Positions 41,051-47,817 of a stretch of 51,605 bases of DNA are shown in pieces. The notes beneath the pieces were generated by a model that did no database searches, had not been told where the DNA came from, and worked only from the letters and a program-made list of their open reading frames with translations. Position 1 is the stretch's first letter. Each line of letters starts with the position of its first letter. Where the stretch lies: the IMG/VR virus record IMGVR_UViG_3300027736_000069, positions 1 to 51,605 of that record, one strand, 5' to 3'. Origin of the DNA: a virus. A program made the translations under genes and the position numbers.

Positions 41051-42757
41051 TTAGTGTGTGTCCGACCATGTGTTTCCGACCGTATAATCTGCATCAATCT
41101 GAATGTTTAACTTAAGTTCCTTACCAGCTTCTATAGCTGCGGACTGTAGTATTATACCGACAGTTTCAGCATGAGCATTAGGTACAGCATACTGAAGCTC
41201 ATCATGTATGTATGCCATTTGAATTACACTAGTACCAAATTCTTTCTGTAATTTTTCTGATGCTTTAAGCATCCATAGTTTACTAACAATAGCACCAGCT
41301 CCTTGTAATAAAGTATTCAGTGCAGCATATTCCTTACGTACTGGTATACGTCTACCGTCAGGTAGAGTAACAGCTTTATCTTTTAAGAATTGAAACCTAA
41401 TCTCATCTTGTACTTTACCTAATGCAGGAATCTCTTTCTGAAATCTCTTACGTAAATTCTCAGCATTGGAAACAGTACAATTTAATACCTTACTAAGCTT
41501 AGGGTTACTTGCGCCATATAGATATGCATAGATAAAAGACTTAGCCAAGTCTCTAGATTGTAGACCAGCTGCTGTTTGATTGTGTGTATGTATATCACCA
41601 TCTACTAAGATTTTAGCATACTTACCTTGATCATACTTACTCATGTAGTGAGCAAGCATTCTTAACTCTAAACCCTTAAGATCTGCACCAACCATTGTGT
41701 AGCCATCACGCCCAGAGTTCCATAGGAAACGAACCCTAGGATCACCAGACACCTGTGCTACATTGGGTTGGCTGTGTGTACATCTACCTGTAGCTGCACC
41801 TTGTGGGTTAATCCCGCCATGCACACGCCCATCACGTGATGATGATGCCCTTAAGTTCCAATCTTCTATCTGACTGATCAGTTTAGTAGTGTCAAAGTAT
41901 TTAACAAGAGTAGTTGCTTCCTCAAACTTAAGCTCTGACAACACTTCTTCATCTACCTTGGGGTTACCCTTCTCTGTCTCAGGTGCTACCCATCCATACT
42001 TTTCATTGAGGCGAGATGCAATCTGTAGTCTAGACCCAGGATTAAATACTTCTATCCTGTCCTTAAGACGTTTACCTGTCTTCTCAGATACCCGTCCAAG
42101 AATCTTGTCGGGGAATATGACACGCATGTTGTCTTCAATATCAAGCTTCTCTAACAACAAAGACCTATACAATGCATCGCCTCCAACAAGGTCATAGCCA
42201 AAGCCATTCTCTACTTGTTGTTGACAGACACGTGTAACATTATGTTCAAACCGAACTAATGCTTTGTTAGTGGTGATGAAGTGTAATTGATATTTATATA
42301 TCTTCTCACCTAACAGTACGTCATTGAGACAATACTTGCCCATGTCATCTGAGTATACATCCCAACCACCCTTGTAAACAGTCTTAGGATACTTGAGGTG
42401 AGTACCCCAGTTGTCCAATGAGTTACCACCAAAGGGATGCTCGTTCCTATCAGGAAACATAAGCCGTGATACCACAAGGGTATCGACGATACAGCGAGGA
42501 TGCTTTAGACCAAGCAGACGCATCAGTACAGGTAGATCGTACCCGTAGATATTGTGTCCGACAAGGATATCAAACTTAGACAGGTACACCAATAGCTCTT
42601 GTAGTTGATCCTGCTTCCATAGTTTAGGAGTTGCAGCATCAGTATCCTTTGTAGCTACGCACCATATCTTGGTGCATTCCTTAAGTGCAGTACCCTTCTT
42701 CTCTACATAGACTTCACTGAGGGCATTGCCTTCGATATCTAGTATACATGTTTTCAT
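41051..42757 (-). CDS. Family-A DNA polymerase (T7 gp5-like), 568 aa
   Basis: The replicative polymerase with proofreading. Exo motifs: CILDIEG (Asp7, Glu9), GHNIYGYD (Asp74) and YCLNDV (Asp146). Polymerase motifs: A VGADLKGLELR (Asp359); B RDLAKSFIYAYLYG (Arg402, Lys406, Tyr410, Tyr414); C IHDE (Asp519). Tyr410 aligns with E. coli Pol I Phe762, as in T7. At 568 residues it is shorter than T7 gp5 (704). The ATG at 42757 follows the stop of a 34-residue gene by one base; the longer frame to 42811 is rejected. The N-terminal part is GC-richer than the C-terminal part. Confidence 0.95.
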   Translation of the reverse strand: MKTCILDIEGNALSEVYVEKKGTALKECTKIWCVATKDTDAATPKLWKQDQLQELLVYLSKFDILVGHNIYGYDLPVLMRLLGLKHPRCIVDTLVVSRLMFPDRNEHPFGGNSLDNWGTHLKYPKTVYKGGWDVYSDDMGKYCLNDVLLGEKIYKYQLHFITTNKALVRFEHNVTRVCQQQVENGFGYDLVGGDALYRSLLLEKLDIEDNMRVIFPDKILGRVSEKTGKRLKDRIEVFNPGSRLQIASRLNEKYGWVAPETEKGNPKVDEEVLSELKFEEATTLVKYFDTTKLISQIEDWNLRASSSRDGRVHGGINPQGAATGRCTHSQPNVAQVSGDPRVRFLWNSGRDGYTMVGADLKGLELRMLAHYMSKYDQGKYAKILVDGDIHTHNQTAAGLQSRDLAKSFIYAYLYGASNPKLSKVLNCTVSNAENLRKRFQKEIPALGKVQDEIRFQFLKDKAVTLPDGRRIPVRKEYAALNTLLQGAGAIVSKLWMLKASEKLQKEFGTSVIQMAYIHDELQYAVPNAHAETVGIILQSAAIEAGKELKLNIQIDADYTVGNTWSDTH

Positions 42758-42758
42758 A

Positions 42759-42863
42759 TTAATACCCCAACATTTGCTTGAATGCAGCCATTGTTTTAGA
42801 AGATCCAACAATCTTGTAATAGGTTGTTACCTTCTTTGTCTTTTTACTTTGTTTCTTTTTCAT
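42759..42863 (-). CDS. Basic microprotein upstream of DNA polymerase, 34 aa
   Basis: Reads MKKKQSKKTKKVTTYYKIVG, ending KTMAAFKQMLGY. AGGATATATA lies before the ATG, and the TAA is one base before the polymerase ATG, so it is probably translated and coupled to it. The lysine-rich N-terminus suggests nucleic-acid binding. No homology recognised. Confidence 0.6.
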   Translation of the reverse strand: MKKKQSKKTKKVTTYYKIVGSSKTMAAFKQMLGY

Positions 42864-42872
42864 TATATATCC

Positions 42873-42902
42873 TGCGAATGTGTGCGAATGTGTGCGAATG
42901 TG
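42873..42902. repeat. Three exact tandem copies of a 10-bp unit
   Basis: TGCGAATGTG is repeated three times without change in the 60-base gap between the primase-helicase and the 34-residue gene. Iterated 10-bp units (about one helical turn) in replication regions can be protein-binding iterons; here that is only a suggestion. Confidence 0.85.
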
Positions 42903-42923
42903 CAACAATCAGTTCATCAACGT

Positions 42924-44654
42924 TCATTGTATTCCTTCCACTGGGTTAAAGGCTACCGTACCTGTATCATCTATAGCAAAGCCGATCTCTTGTAACCGAC
43001 CTGATCTATGATCATAGAACAATGCAGTAGCAATGCCTGACCGACCAGTCAGTCGATTCTTCAGTACTCGTACTATAGTTGTATTAGATGTACGTTCATC
43101 AGGATTCTGTCGATCTCTCTCAAGACCAATGACTGTGTTAGGTACTGAGGACAATGCACCAGACCCACGTAGATCCTGTAAGGTGACACGACTACCTTCT
43201 TCGTATGCCTTATCAGTCTTCTTGAGTTGTGATACAATGTCAACATGCACACCTGTACGAACAGACATTGATCGTAGTTCCTTCATCAGTGTATCTATGA
43301 TGATACGTTCTGATCCACCACCCTCAATGTCTTTATCATTAATACCCATAAGACCAGCTGCTGCTGCTGTAATGTGATCAAGAACAATGACATCAACCTT
43401 AAGTGATGTAGCCATGAACTCCATCCGAGCAAGCAAGTTAGTCATAGCATTGTTACCGAGATGATCGTAGATGTACAGATTTGTTTGACACAATCTAGTA
43501 CGTGCCTCTGCATACTCATCCTCACTCAGGTCATCAAGCATATTCACATTGATAGTATTGCGACCCATCTTTACTTGTAAAGCATTCATCATACGTGAAG
43601 CTCTAATAGCCCGTACTGGTTTGTTTAACAACAGTGATATAAGATCATCCATTGTTTCCTGAGGAGATTCCTCAAGCATGATACAACCAACACTGCGACC
43701 ATCAACAAGATGATTGATGATGAGTTCACGTAGGATCGTAGACTTACCAGAGCCTGTGCCAGATGCCCATAGGGTGATCTCACCACTACGCTGACCAATG
43801 AGGAACTCACTGAGCTTATCGTAGGGGAAAGGATATACCTTGACATCATCCATATTCTGTGAGTCATTAGCAATCTTACTAACGTGGAGAATCTCATCGG
43901 GTGAGTAAGCTTGTGCTTCCCATAAGGCATTGACCAATGATTTGGATTGATTGTTCATCAAGCATTCATTGGCATCTTTGTACGGCAGCTTAGCAATCTT
44001 ACAACGACCACTAGACAGGATGTCAGCAACAGCCTTAGCTGCATCTTGTCCTGCTGTATCCATATCAAAGCATAGTATAACCTCAGGATACCCATTGATA
44101 AACTCAAGGTTATCCTTAATAGCTTTTACTGCGGATGTCGCACCATTAGGCAACGATACCACAGCCCATGTACCACCGAGTGATTGATTGACGGTCATGC
44201 AATCAATCTCACCTTCGGTAATTATGAGGCGTTTACCACCTGTAGACTTCCATAGATTCTGACCAAACAATTCAACACCCTTGGCTGATCCCTTCCAAGC
44301 GAACTGCTTATCGGGACCACGTAGATGTTGACCTACTAGAGTATTATCTTTATAGTAGTTAGCAATCTGAACTATCTTTCCATTGATCTTAGCTGTCTGA
44401 TACCCATATAGTCTACATACTTTTTCAGTTAGTAGCCTATCGGATACTTCGCATACTGTACCAATGACTGGTATAAACGTTTTAACGTTAACGGTTGTAT
44501 CTTCTATCACATAATCTCCTTTATGATACCCACAACTAAAGCAGTGGACGTGATCATCATAGACCCCTAAGTTATCCCCTGAGTTATCTCGACCCATAGC
44601 TTGACACTTGGGACACGCATCCTTACGTATGAATGCTGATTCTTTTATATCCAT
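42924..44654 (-). CDS. Primase-helicase (T7 gp4-like), 576 aa
   Basis: Bifunctional replisome enzyme. The N-terminal zinc ribbon has Cys14, Cys17, Cys38 and Cys41 (CPKC...CFSC). The TOPRIM primase core shows ITEGEID (147-151 region) and CFDMDTAGQD. The C-terminal RecA-fold helicase has Walker A GTGSGKST (299-306), Walker B DVIVLDH (about 421-427) and a conserved RVLKNRLTGRSG near the end. Length equals that of T7 gp4 (566). The gene is GC-richer than the structural genes. The start overlaps the preceding small gene by 10 bases. Confidence 0.95.
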   Translation of the reverse strand: MDIKESAFIRKDACPKCQAMGRDNSGDNLGVYDDHVHCFSCGYHKGDYVIEDTTVNVKTFIPVIGTVCEVSDRLLTEKVCRLYGYQTAKINGKIVQIANYYKDNTLVGQHLRGPDKQFAWKGSAKGVELFGQNLWKSTGGKRLIITEGEIDCMTVNQSLGGTWAVVSLPNGATSAVKAIKDNLEFINGYPEVILCFDMDTAGQDAAKAVADILSSGRCKIAKLPYKDANECLMNNQSKSLVNALWEAQAYSPDEILHVSKIANDSQNMDDVKVYPFPYDKLSEFLIGQRSGEITLWASGTGSGKSTILRELIINHLVDGRSVGCIMLEESPQETMDDLISLLLNKPVRAIRASRMMNALQVKMGRNTINVNMLDDLSEDEYAEARTRLCQTNLYIYDHLGNNAMTNLLARMEFMATSLKVDVIVLDHITAAAAGLMGINDKDIEGGGSERIIIDTLMKELRSMSVRTGVHVDIVSQLKKTDKAYEEGSRVTLQDLRGSGALSSVPNTVIGLERDRQNPDERTSNTTIVRVLKNRLTGRSGIATALFYDHRSGRLQEIGFAIDDTGTVAFNPVEGIQ

Positions 44655-44848
44655 TCAATATCCTCCTTAAATTTTTTTAGTAAAATTTTGGGTTCATAAT
44701 ACTCCTTATGAACAGCATTTACTCTGATCCAATCCTTAGCATCTACTAAAGATTTAAAAGTTGTAGGTATACCTGTTGATTCTTCTAACCAACCAGGCTT
44801 ACCCCACTTACCTGTTACCCATATACCGATTGGTTGTTTATCATTCAT
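44645..44848 (-). CDS. Hypothetical small protein, 67 aa
   Basis: Reads MNDKQPIGIWVTGKWGKPGW followed by EESTGIPTTFKSLVDAKDWI and a Lys/Glu-rich end. No recognised domain. AAAAACAAA precedes the ATG, and its end overlaps the primase-helicase start, which supports coupled translation. It is AT-rich, unlike the primase gene it overlaps. Confidence 0.65.
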   Translation of the reverse strand: MNDKQPIGIWVTGKWGKPGWLEESTGIPTTFKSLVDAKDWIRVNAVHKEYYEPKILLKKFKEDIEWI

Positions 44849-44909
44849 TTTGTTTTTCCATAAAAGTACGTAAGAAATAATAGCCTGTTTTTCTTACAAG
44901 ACAAGAAAC

Positions 44910-45173
44910 TTACCTTACTTTTTTAGTGGATATCTTAGGTGGCTTCTTACTAAACTTACCCTTCTTTGCTTGTGCTATACCTTTTTTAACAACCTTCTTA
45001 GTTTGCATTGCTGAGATAGCTGCTATAATATACTCAAGCCATATAGCAAAGGGTAGTTGCGACACTATAGTGTCGTTAGCTTTCTTCTTCTTAAACGCCT
45101 TAGCATAGTTCTTATCGTACTGCTTCTGATCTACCTTGCGATAGCTATCGCCCTTACCATTTGTATTCTTCAT
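44910..45173 (-). CDS. Small lysine-rich protein, 87 aa
   Basis: The ATG at 45173 (MKNTNGKGDSYRKVDQKQYD...) is placed by an AAGGAG four bases upstream. The protein is very basic (FKKKKAND, KKGKFSKKPPKISTKKVR) with one hydrophobic helix in the middle (LPFAIWLEYIIAAISAM). Such a layout would suit a nucleic-acid-binding or membrane-associated small protein; no family recognised. It starts just beyond a strong terminator. Confidence 0.7.
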   Translation of the reverse strand: MKNTNGKGDSYRKVDQKQYDKNYAKAFKKKKANDTIVSQLPFAIWLEYIIAAISAMQTKKVVKKGIAQAKKGKFSKKPPKISTKKVR

Positions 45174-45191
45174 GTATCTCCTTAAAGAAAA

Positions 45192-45233
45192 AAGTAAAGG
45201 GAACACAAGATATTTTCTTGTGTTCCCTTACTT
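45192..45233 (-). terminator. Rho-independent terminator with 12+6-bp stem
   Basis: GGGAACACAAGA (45199-45210) pairs with TCTTGTGTTCCC (45216-45227), extended by AAGTAA/TTACTT across one bulged base. On the minus strand the stem runs into TTTTTTC. It separates the 35-residue gene from the 87-residue gene inside the DNA-metabolism region. Confidence 0.88.
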
Positions 45234-45250
45234 ATATTAACTACCTTGAA

Positions 45251-45358
45251 TCACTTCTTCTTAGTATCTTGAATTGCTCTTCGCTTAGAGTTTGCGGTAG
45301 TATTCACGTACTCATTACGTGGTCCTGTCTTAGCCTTTGGCTTTGGTGTTGGTGGCAT
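45251..45358 (-). CDS. Basic microprotein, 35 aa
   Basis: Reads MPPTPKPKAKTGPRNEYVNT and ends NSKRRAIQDTKKK. An excellent ribosome site (AAAGGAGGATATAT) precedes the ATG and a strong terminator follows the stop, so it looks like a real, well-expressed gene despite its size. Pro/Lys-rich and probably disordered. Function unknown. Confidence 0.68.
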   Translation of the reverse strand: MPPTPKPKAKTGPRNEYVNTTANSKRRAIQDTKKK

Positions 45359-45378
45359 ATATCCTCCTTTCTTTATAT

Positions 45379-45777
45379 TTAATAAGTGTTATTTGAAACA
45401 CCTAAAGTAAAATATCCTTCTTCATCTAAATTAGCCCAACTTTTGGATACAACTAGATTAGTTATACGCTGATCATCATCCCATATCTTCTCATTACATA
45501 CATCTAAAATAGCTTTAGCATAATTATCAACATCAGGTCTAGGAAAATCTAAGATAGTTGTTTTAGGTTTTGTAACAAACAACTCTATAACAACAGTTAA
45601 CACACCTTCGTTAAATATATTGTGAGAATTTCCTATGGTATTCAATACTACATCATTCGCTTCTAGTCTAAATTTTTTATATGGTCCTGAAAAGTAAGCA
45701 CCAAATTGACTTATCCTAGGGCGTGATGCAGCTATTGGGTTGATGTTGAATCTCCAATTATCAGAACGGCAAATCAC
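45379..45777 (-). CDS. rusA: RusA-type Holliday junction resolvase, 132 aa
   Basis: The central RPDVDNYAKAILDVCNEKIW followed by DDDQRI is the classical RusA metal-binding and DNA-cleavage region (conserved Asp cluster). The N-terminal FNINPIAASRPRISQFG fits the family's opening strand. Length (132 aa) matches E. coli RusA (120). It would resolve branched replication or recombination DNA before packaging, a role T7 gives to the unrelated gp3. The only usable start is a GTG at 45777, overlapping the SSB-like gene by 17 bases, with no clear ribosome site. Confidence 0.88.
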   Translation of the reverse strand: MICRSDNWRFNINPIAASRPRISQFGAYFSGPYKKFRLEANDVVLNTIGNSHNIFNEGVLTVVIELFVTKPKTTILDFPRPDVDNYAKAILDVCNEKIWDDDQRITNLVVSKSWANLDEEGYFTLGVSNNTY

Positions 45778-46279
45778 TATCAGATACCGTAGCGACTAAT
45801 GGGTTAGACGCTTTCTGTGTAAACCCCTCAGTCACAGGGAAACCCTGTGAAGGAGTGCTAGTATTTTTAGTAATGATTTGAATACCATTTAAGTATAGTG
45901 ATAAAGAATTATCTCTACTTAAAACACATGGTTGTAACTTAAGTCTAACTGTATCACCTCCAAACGGTACAGAATCTGTATCATTTGATGCTGAATCAAA
46001 ACAAGGGTACTTAATCATATCAAGTTTAACCTTAGACTTAACCTTCAATGTAATCTCTACACCATCTGTAGATGATACTTCCTTCATACCATTAATCTTC
46101 TTAGCACCAGAAGACTTCAATAAAGAATCTAATAGTAACTTAAGAGATGGTGTAACAACAACAGTAACATTATGATTAGCTGATGCTTCTCCGAAAGCAA
46201 CGTCAGGCTTCAATAGATTACTCCACTTAACCATAAGAGTCTCCGTCAACATAGCTGGTAACTTTTGGATATTAGACAT
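45761..46279 (-). CDS. Single-stranded DNA-binding protein-like, 172 aa
   Basis: The ATG at 46279 (MSNIQKLPAMLTETL) follows AAAGGAAAC. The body is beta-rich with segments like GVEITLKVKSKVKLDMIKYP. The protein ends DSDLPF, strikingly like the DDDIPF tail by which bacterial SSBs recruit partner proteins. T7 gp2.5 has an acidic, Phe-ending tail with the same purpose. Its place between DNA-metabolism genes and directly upstream of RusA agrees. No strong OB-fold signature could be confirmed by eye. Confidence 0.65.
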   Translation of the reverse strand: MSNIQKLPAMLTETLMVKWSNLLKPDVAFGEASANHNVTVVVTPSLKLLLDSLLKSSGAKKINGMKEVSSTDGVEITLKVKSKVKLDMIKYPCFDSASNDTDSVPFGGDTVRLKLQPCVLSRDNSLSLYLNGIQIITKNTSTPSQGFPVTEGFTQKASNPLVATVSDSDLPF

Positions 46280-46490
46280 TTGTTTCCTTTGGATTTCTAC
46301 TTTGCTCAATTTGATTTAGTTGTGCTGTTATATCAACTACAATACTTGACAAAGCATTTGCAATTGATCGTAAATAAAACACAACGTTTTCTGTTCTGAT
46401 ACCCTGCGTAGTATCAAGAGGTGGTGCGGGTTGTTCGTTTTCGAGGGTACTCACAACATTTGATTCAACTTCTGGCAATACATAACTCAT
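46272..46490 (-). CDS. Hypothetical small protein, 72 aa
   Basis: Reads MSYVLPEVESNVVSTLENEQ, with a C-terminal helix VVFYLRSIANALSSIVVDIT and then AQLNQIEQS. AAAGGAGAACGAA precedes the ATG, and its end overlaps the SSB-like start by 8 bases. Tight coupling to the SSB-like gene suggests a shared process; no domain recognised. Confidence 0.68.
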   Translation of the reverse strand: MSYVLPEVESNVVSTLENEQPAPPLDTTQGIRTENVVFYLRSIANALSSIVVDITAQLNQIEQSRNPKETNV

Positions 46491-46528
46491 TTCGTTCTCC
46501 TTTCAAAGAGGGTTTTTAAAAATATCTT

Positions 46529-46547
46529 AAGCCCCAACTTAGGGCTT
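46529..46547 (-). terminator. Small hairpin after the 101-aa gene (possible terminator)
   Basis: AAGCCC and GGGCTT form a 6-bp stem around a 7-base loop immediately after the stop of the gene at 46548-46853. The minus-strand exit is AAGATATTTTT, so the U-run begins several bases late. It includes the AGTTGGGGCTTA motif shared with other gene ends. Confidence 0.4.
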
Positions 46548-46853
46548 TCAAATATATTCCATATTAATTATCATTCTTCTTGGTATTTTATTTACCTGTG
46601 CAGTTTCTCCTGGTCCTATTGTATTTGTAACAGATACTTGTTCAGTATCAGCATATAAAACAAAACCAACTGTTATCATATAAGGTAGTGGTTCTTCCGC
46701 ATAAAGTTTAGCTTTATCTTTTTCTAACCACCCTTCACCCCCTACAGTGTAGGCATCTACCCACAATATTTTTGCTAGGGGTGGTATAGTATGTGTTATT
46801 TTAACATCACCTAAAAACTTTTCTAAAGGAGTCTTATCTTTTATTTTTTTCAT
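46548..46853 (-). CDS. Small beta-rich phage protein of unknown function, 101 aa
   Basis: The start at 46853 (MKKIKDKTPLEKFLGDVKIT) follows AAAGAAAAAC. The pattern ILWVDAYTVGGEGWLEKDKA, VGFVLYADTEQVSVTNTIG, IPRRMI resembles a small protein widespread in phages ('W.Da....GW......VGfvl...V.......IPr.mI') whose function is unknown. That resemblance comes from memory of the family, not a search. It lies between metallophosphoesterase and SSB-like genes. Confidence 0.68.
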   Translation of the reverse strand: MKKIKDKTPLEKFLGDVKITHTIPPLAKILWVDAYTVGGEGWLEKDKAKLYAEEPLPYMITVGFVLYADTEQVSVTNTIGPGETAQVNKIPRRMIINMEYI

Positions 46854-46926
46854 GTTTTTCTTTGTCCCATAAGTAAATAATAAAGGAAATCTCAATAGCT
46901 ATTACTAATAATAAACCAGCTGTCAT
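46834..46926 (-). CDS. Single-span membrane microprotein, 30 aa
   Basis: Reads MTAGLLLVIAIEISFIIYLW followed by a charged tail (DKEKHEKNKR). Its ATG overlaps the metallophosphoesterase TGA (ATGA), and its end overlaps the next gene's start by 20 bases. One membrane helix plus basic tail is a common form for phage membrane microproteins. The evidence is coupling and composition. Confidence 0.5.
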   Translation of the reverse strand: MTAGLLLVIAIEISFIIYLWDKEKHEKNKR

Positions 46927-47585
46927 AAGTCCATAACCTCCAAGTAAGGGTGTTTACCATCTATAACTACACCACAAGAAACTACTGGTTTCTTAAGGTG
47001 ATTCTTACCATAACTAAAACCAATGTGATTATTATTCACACCACATCCTACATCCATACCAAAGTATCTTGTGGTTGGACCAACCAACCAGTTAATACCA
47101 GCTATACTGTGGTGATGACCCATCACACAAGAGATTGCTCTTGACTTTGCTTGGTTAAAACTTGGGTATAAACCACCAGTACCAGTACCATGTGTGTAGT
47201 ATACATCATCAATCATAAAACTGTAGTCCCAGTGCCACCCCTTAGTACCGTAGATTTCATTATATCCTTTGATATAGAACGGGGGAATACCAACATCAGC
47301 ATTCAAACGATACACTCGTTCGTCGTGATTACCAATGCACACCCTAAGTTTAGGGAATACTTGATACCATTTAGCTATGTTTAACACAGCTTTCTTATAC
47401 TCAGCAGTAGCATCCTGTGCATTAGGATGTTTCTTATGGAAGGATATAGCATGGTGGTCTACTACATCCCCAATATGTATAACATTATTACAAGAATACT
47501 TATGATAAATTTTAGATACAAACTCAAGATACTTTGAATGACACGCAGGGAAATGCGTGTCACCTATTACTAACACTCTACTCAT
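46923..47585 (-). CDS. Calcineurin-like metallophosphoesterase, 220 aa
   Basis: All signature motifs of the metallophosphoesterase superfamily are visible in order: GDTHFP (metal-binding Asp/His, residues 8-13), GDVVDHH, GNHDER, YTHG and GHHHS. Enzymes of this fold hydrolyse phosphomonoesters or phosphodiesters, including nucleic-acid ends and nucleotides. T7-like marine phages often carry one beside replication genes, but its substrate is not known. It overlaps both neighbours, so it is co-translated with the polymerase block. Confidence 0.9.
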   Translation of the reverse strand: MSRVLVIGDTHFPACHSKYLEFVSKIYHKYSCNNVIHIGDVVDHHAISFHKKHPNAQDATAEYKKAVLNIAKWYQVFPKLRVCIGNHDERVYRLNADVGIPPFYIKGYNEIYGTKGWHWDYSFMIDDVYYTHGTGTGGLYPSFNQAKSRAISCVMGHHHSIAGINWLVGPTTRYFGMDVGCGVNNNHIGFSYGKNHLKKPVVSCGVVIDGKHPYLEVMDL

Positions 47586-47817
47586 CGTTTAATCCTTCTT
47601 CTATGTAAACACTTACATGTAGATTTTGTTGTTGATCAATATTATTTTCTTTAAAAACATTAGGTATATTTGATAAGAATATTTTACTAAAGTTTGAGGT
47701 TGGAAACCATACATTAAATAATTTAACTTTAGTCTTAGATTTTGCAAGCTTAACTAAGGATAATAAACATTGATCTAACTCATACTCACACGTTACTTTA
47801 TGTAGTTTCTTTTTCAT
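47578..47817 (-). CDS. Hypothetical small protein, 79 aa
   Basis: Reads MKKKLHKVTCEYELDQCLLS and includes KTKVKLFNVWFPTSNFSKIF. No recognised domain. The ATG overlaps the RNA polymerase stop (ATGA) and the stop overlaps the metallophosphoesterase start, so it is clearly part of the operon. Its position right after the polymerase is where T7 carries small host- or polymerase-modulating genes; that role is speculation. Confidence 0.7.
   Translation of the reverse strand: MKKKLHKVTCEYELDQCLLSLVKLAKSKTKVKLFNVWFPTSNFSKIFLSNIPNVFKENNIDQQQNLHVSVYIEEGLNDE

Noticed and set aside
43625-43930. 101-codon minus-strand frame inside the primase-helicase gene
   Set aside because: It is out of frame within a conserved enzyme whose motifs continue on both sides.
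44870-44897. 8-bp inverted repeat (GTAAGAAA/TTTCTTAC) between small genes as a terminator
   Set aside because: The stem is AT-rich with a 12-base loop and no adjacent U-run, so it is weak and could be chance.
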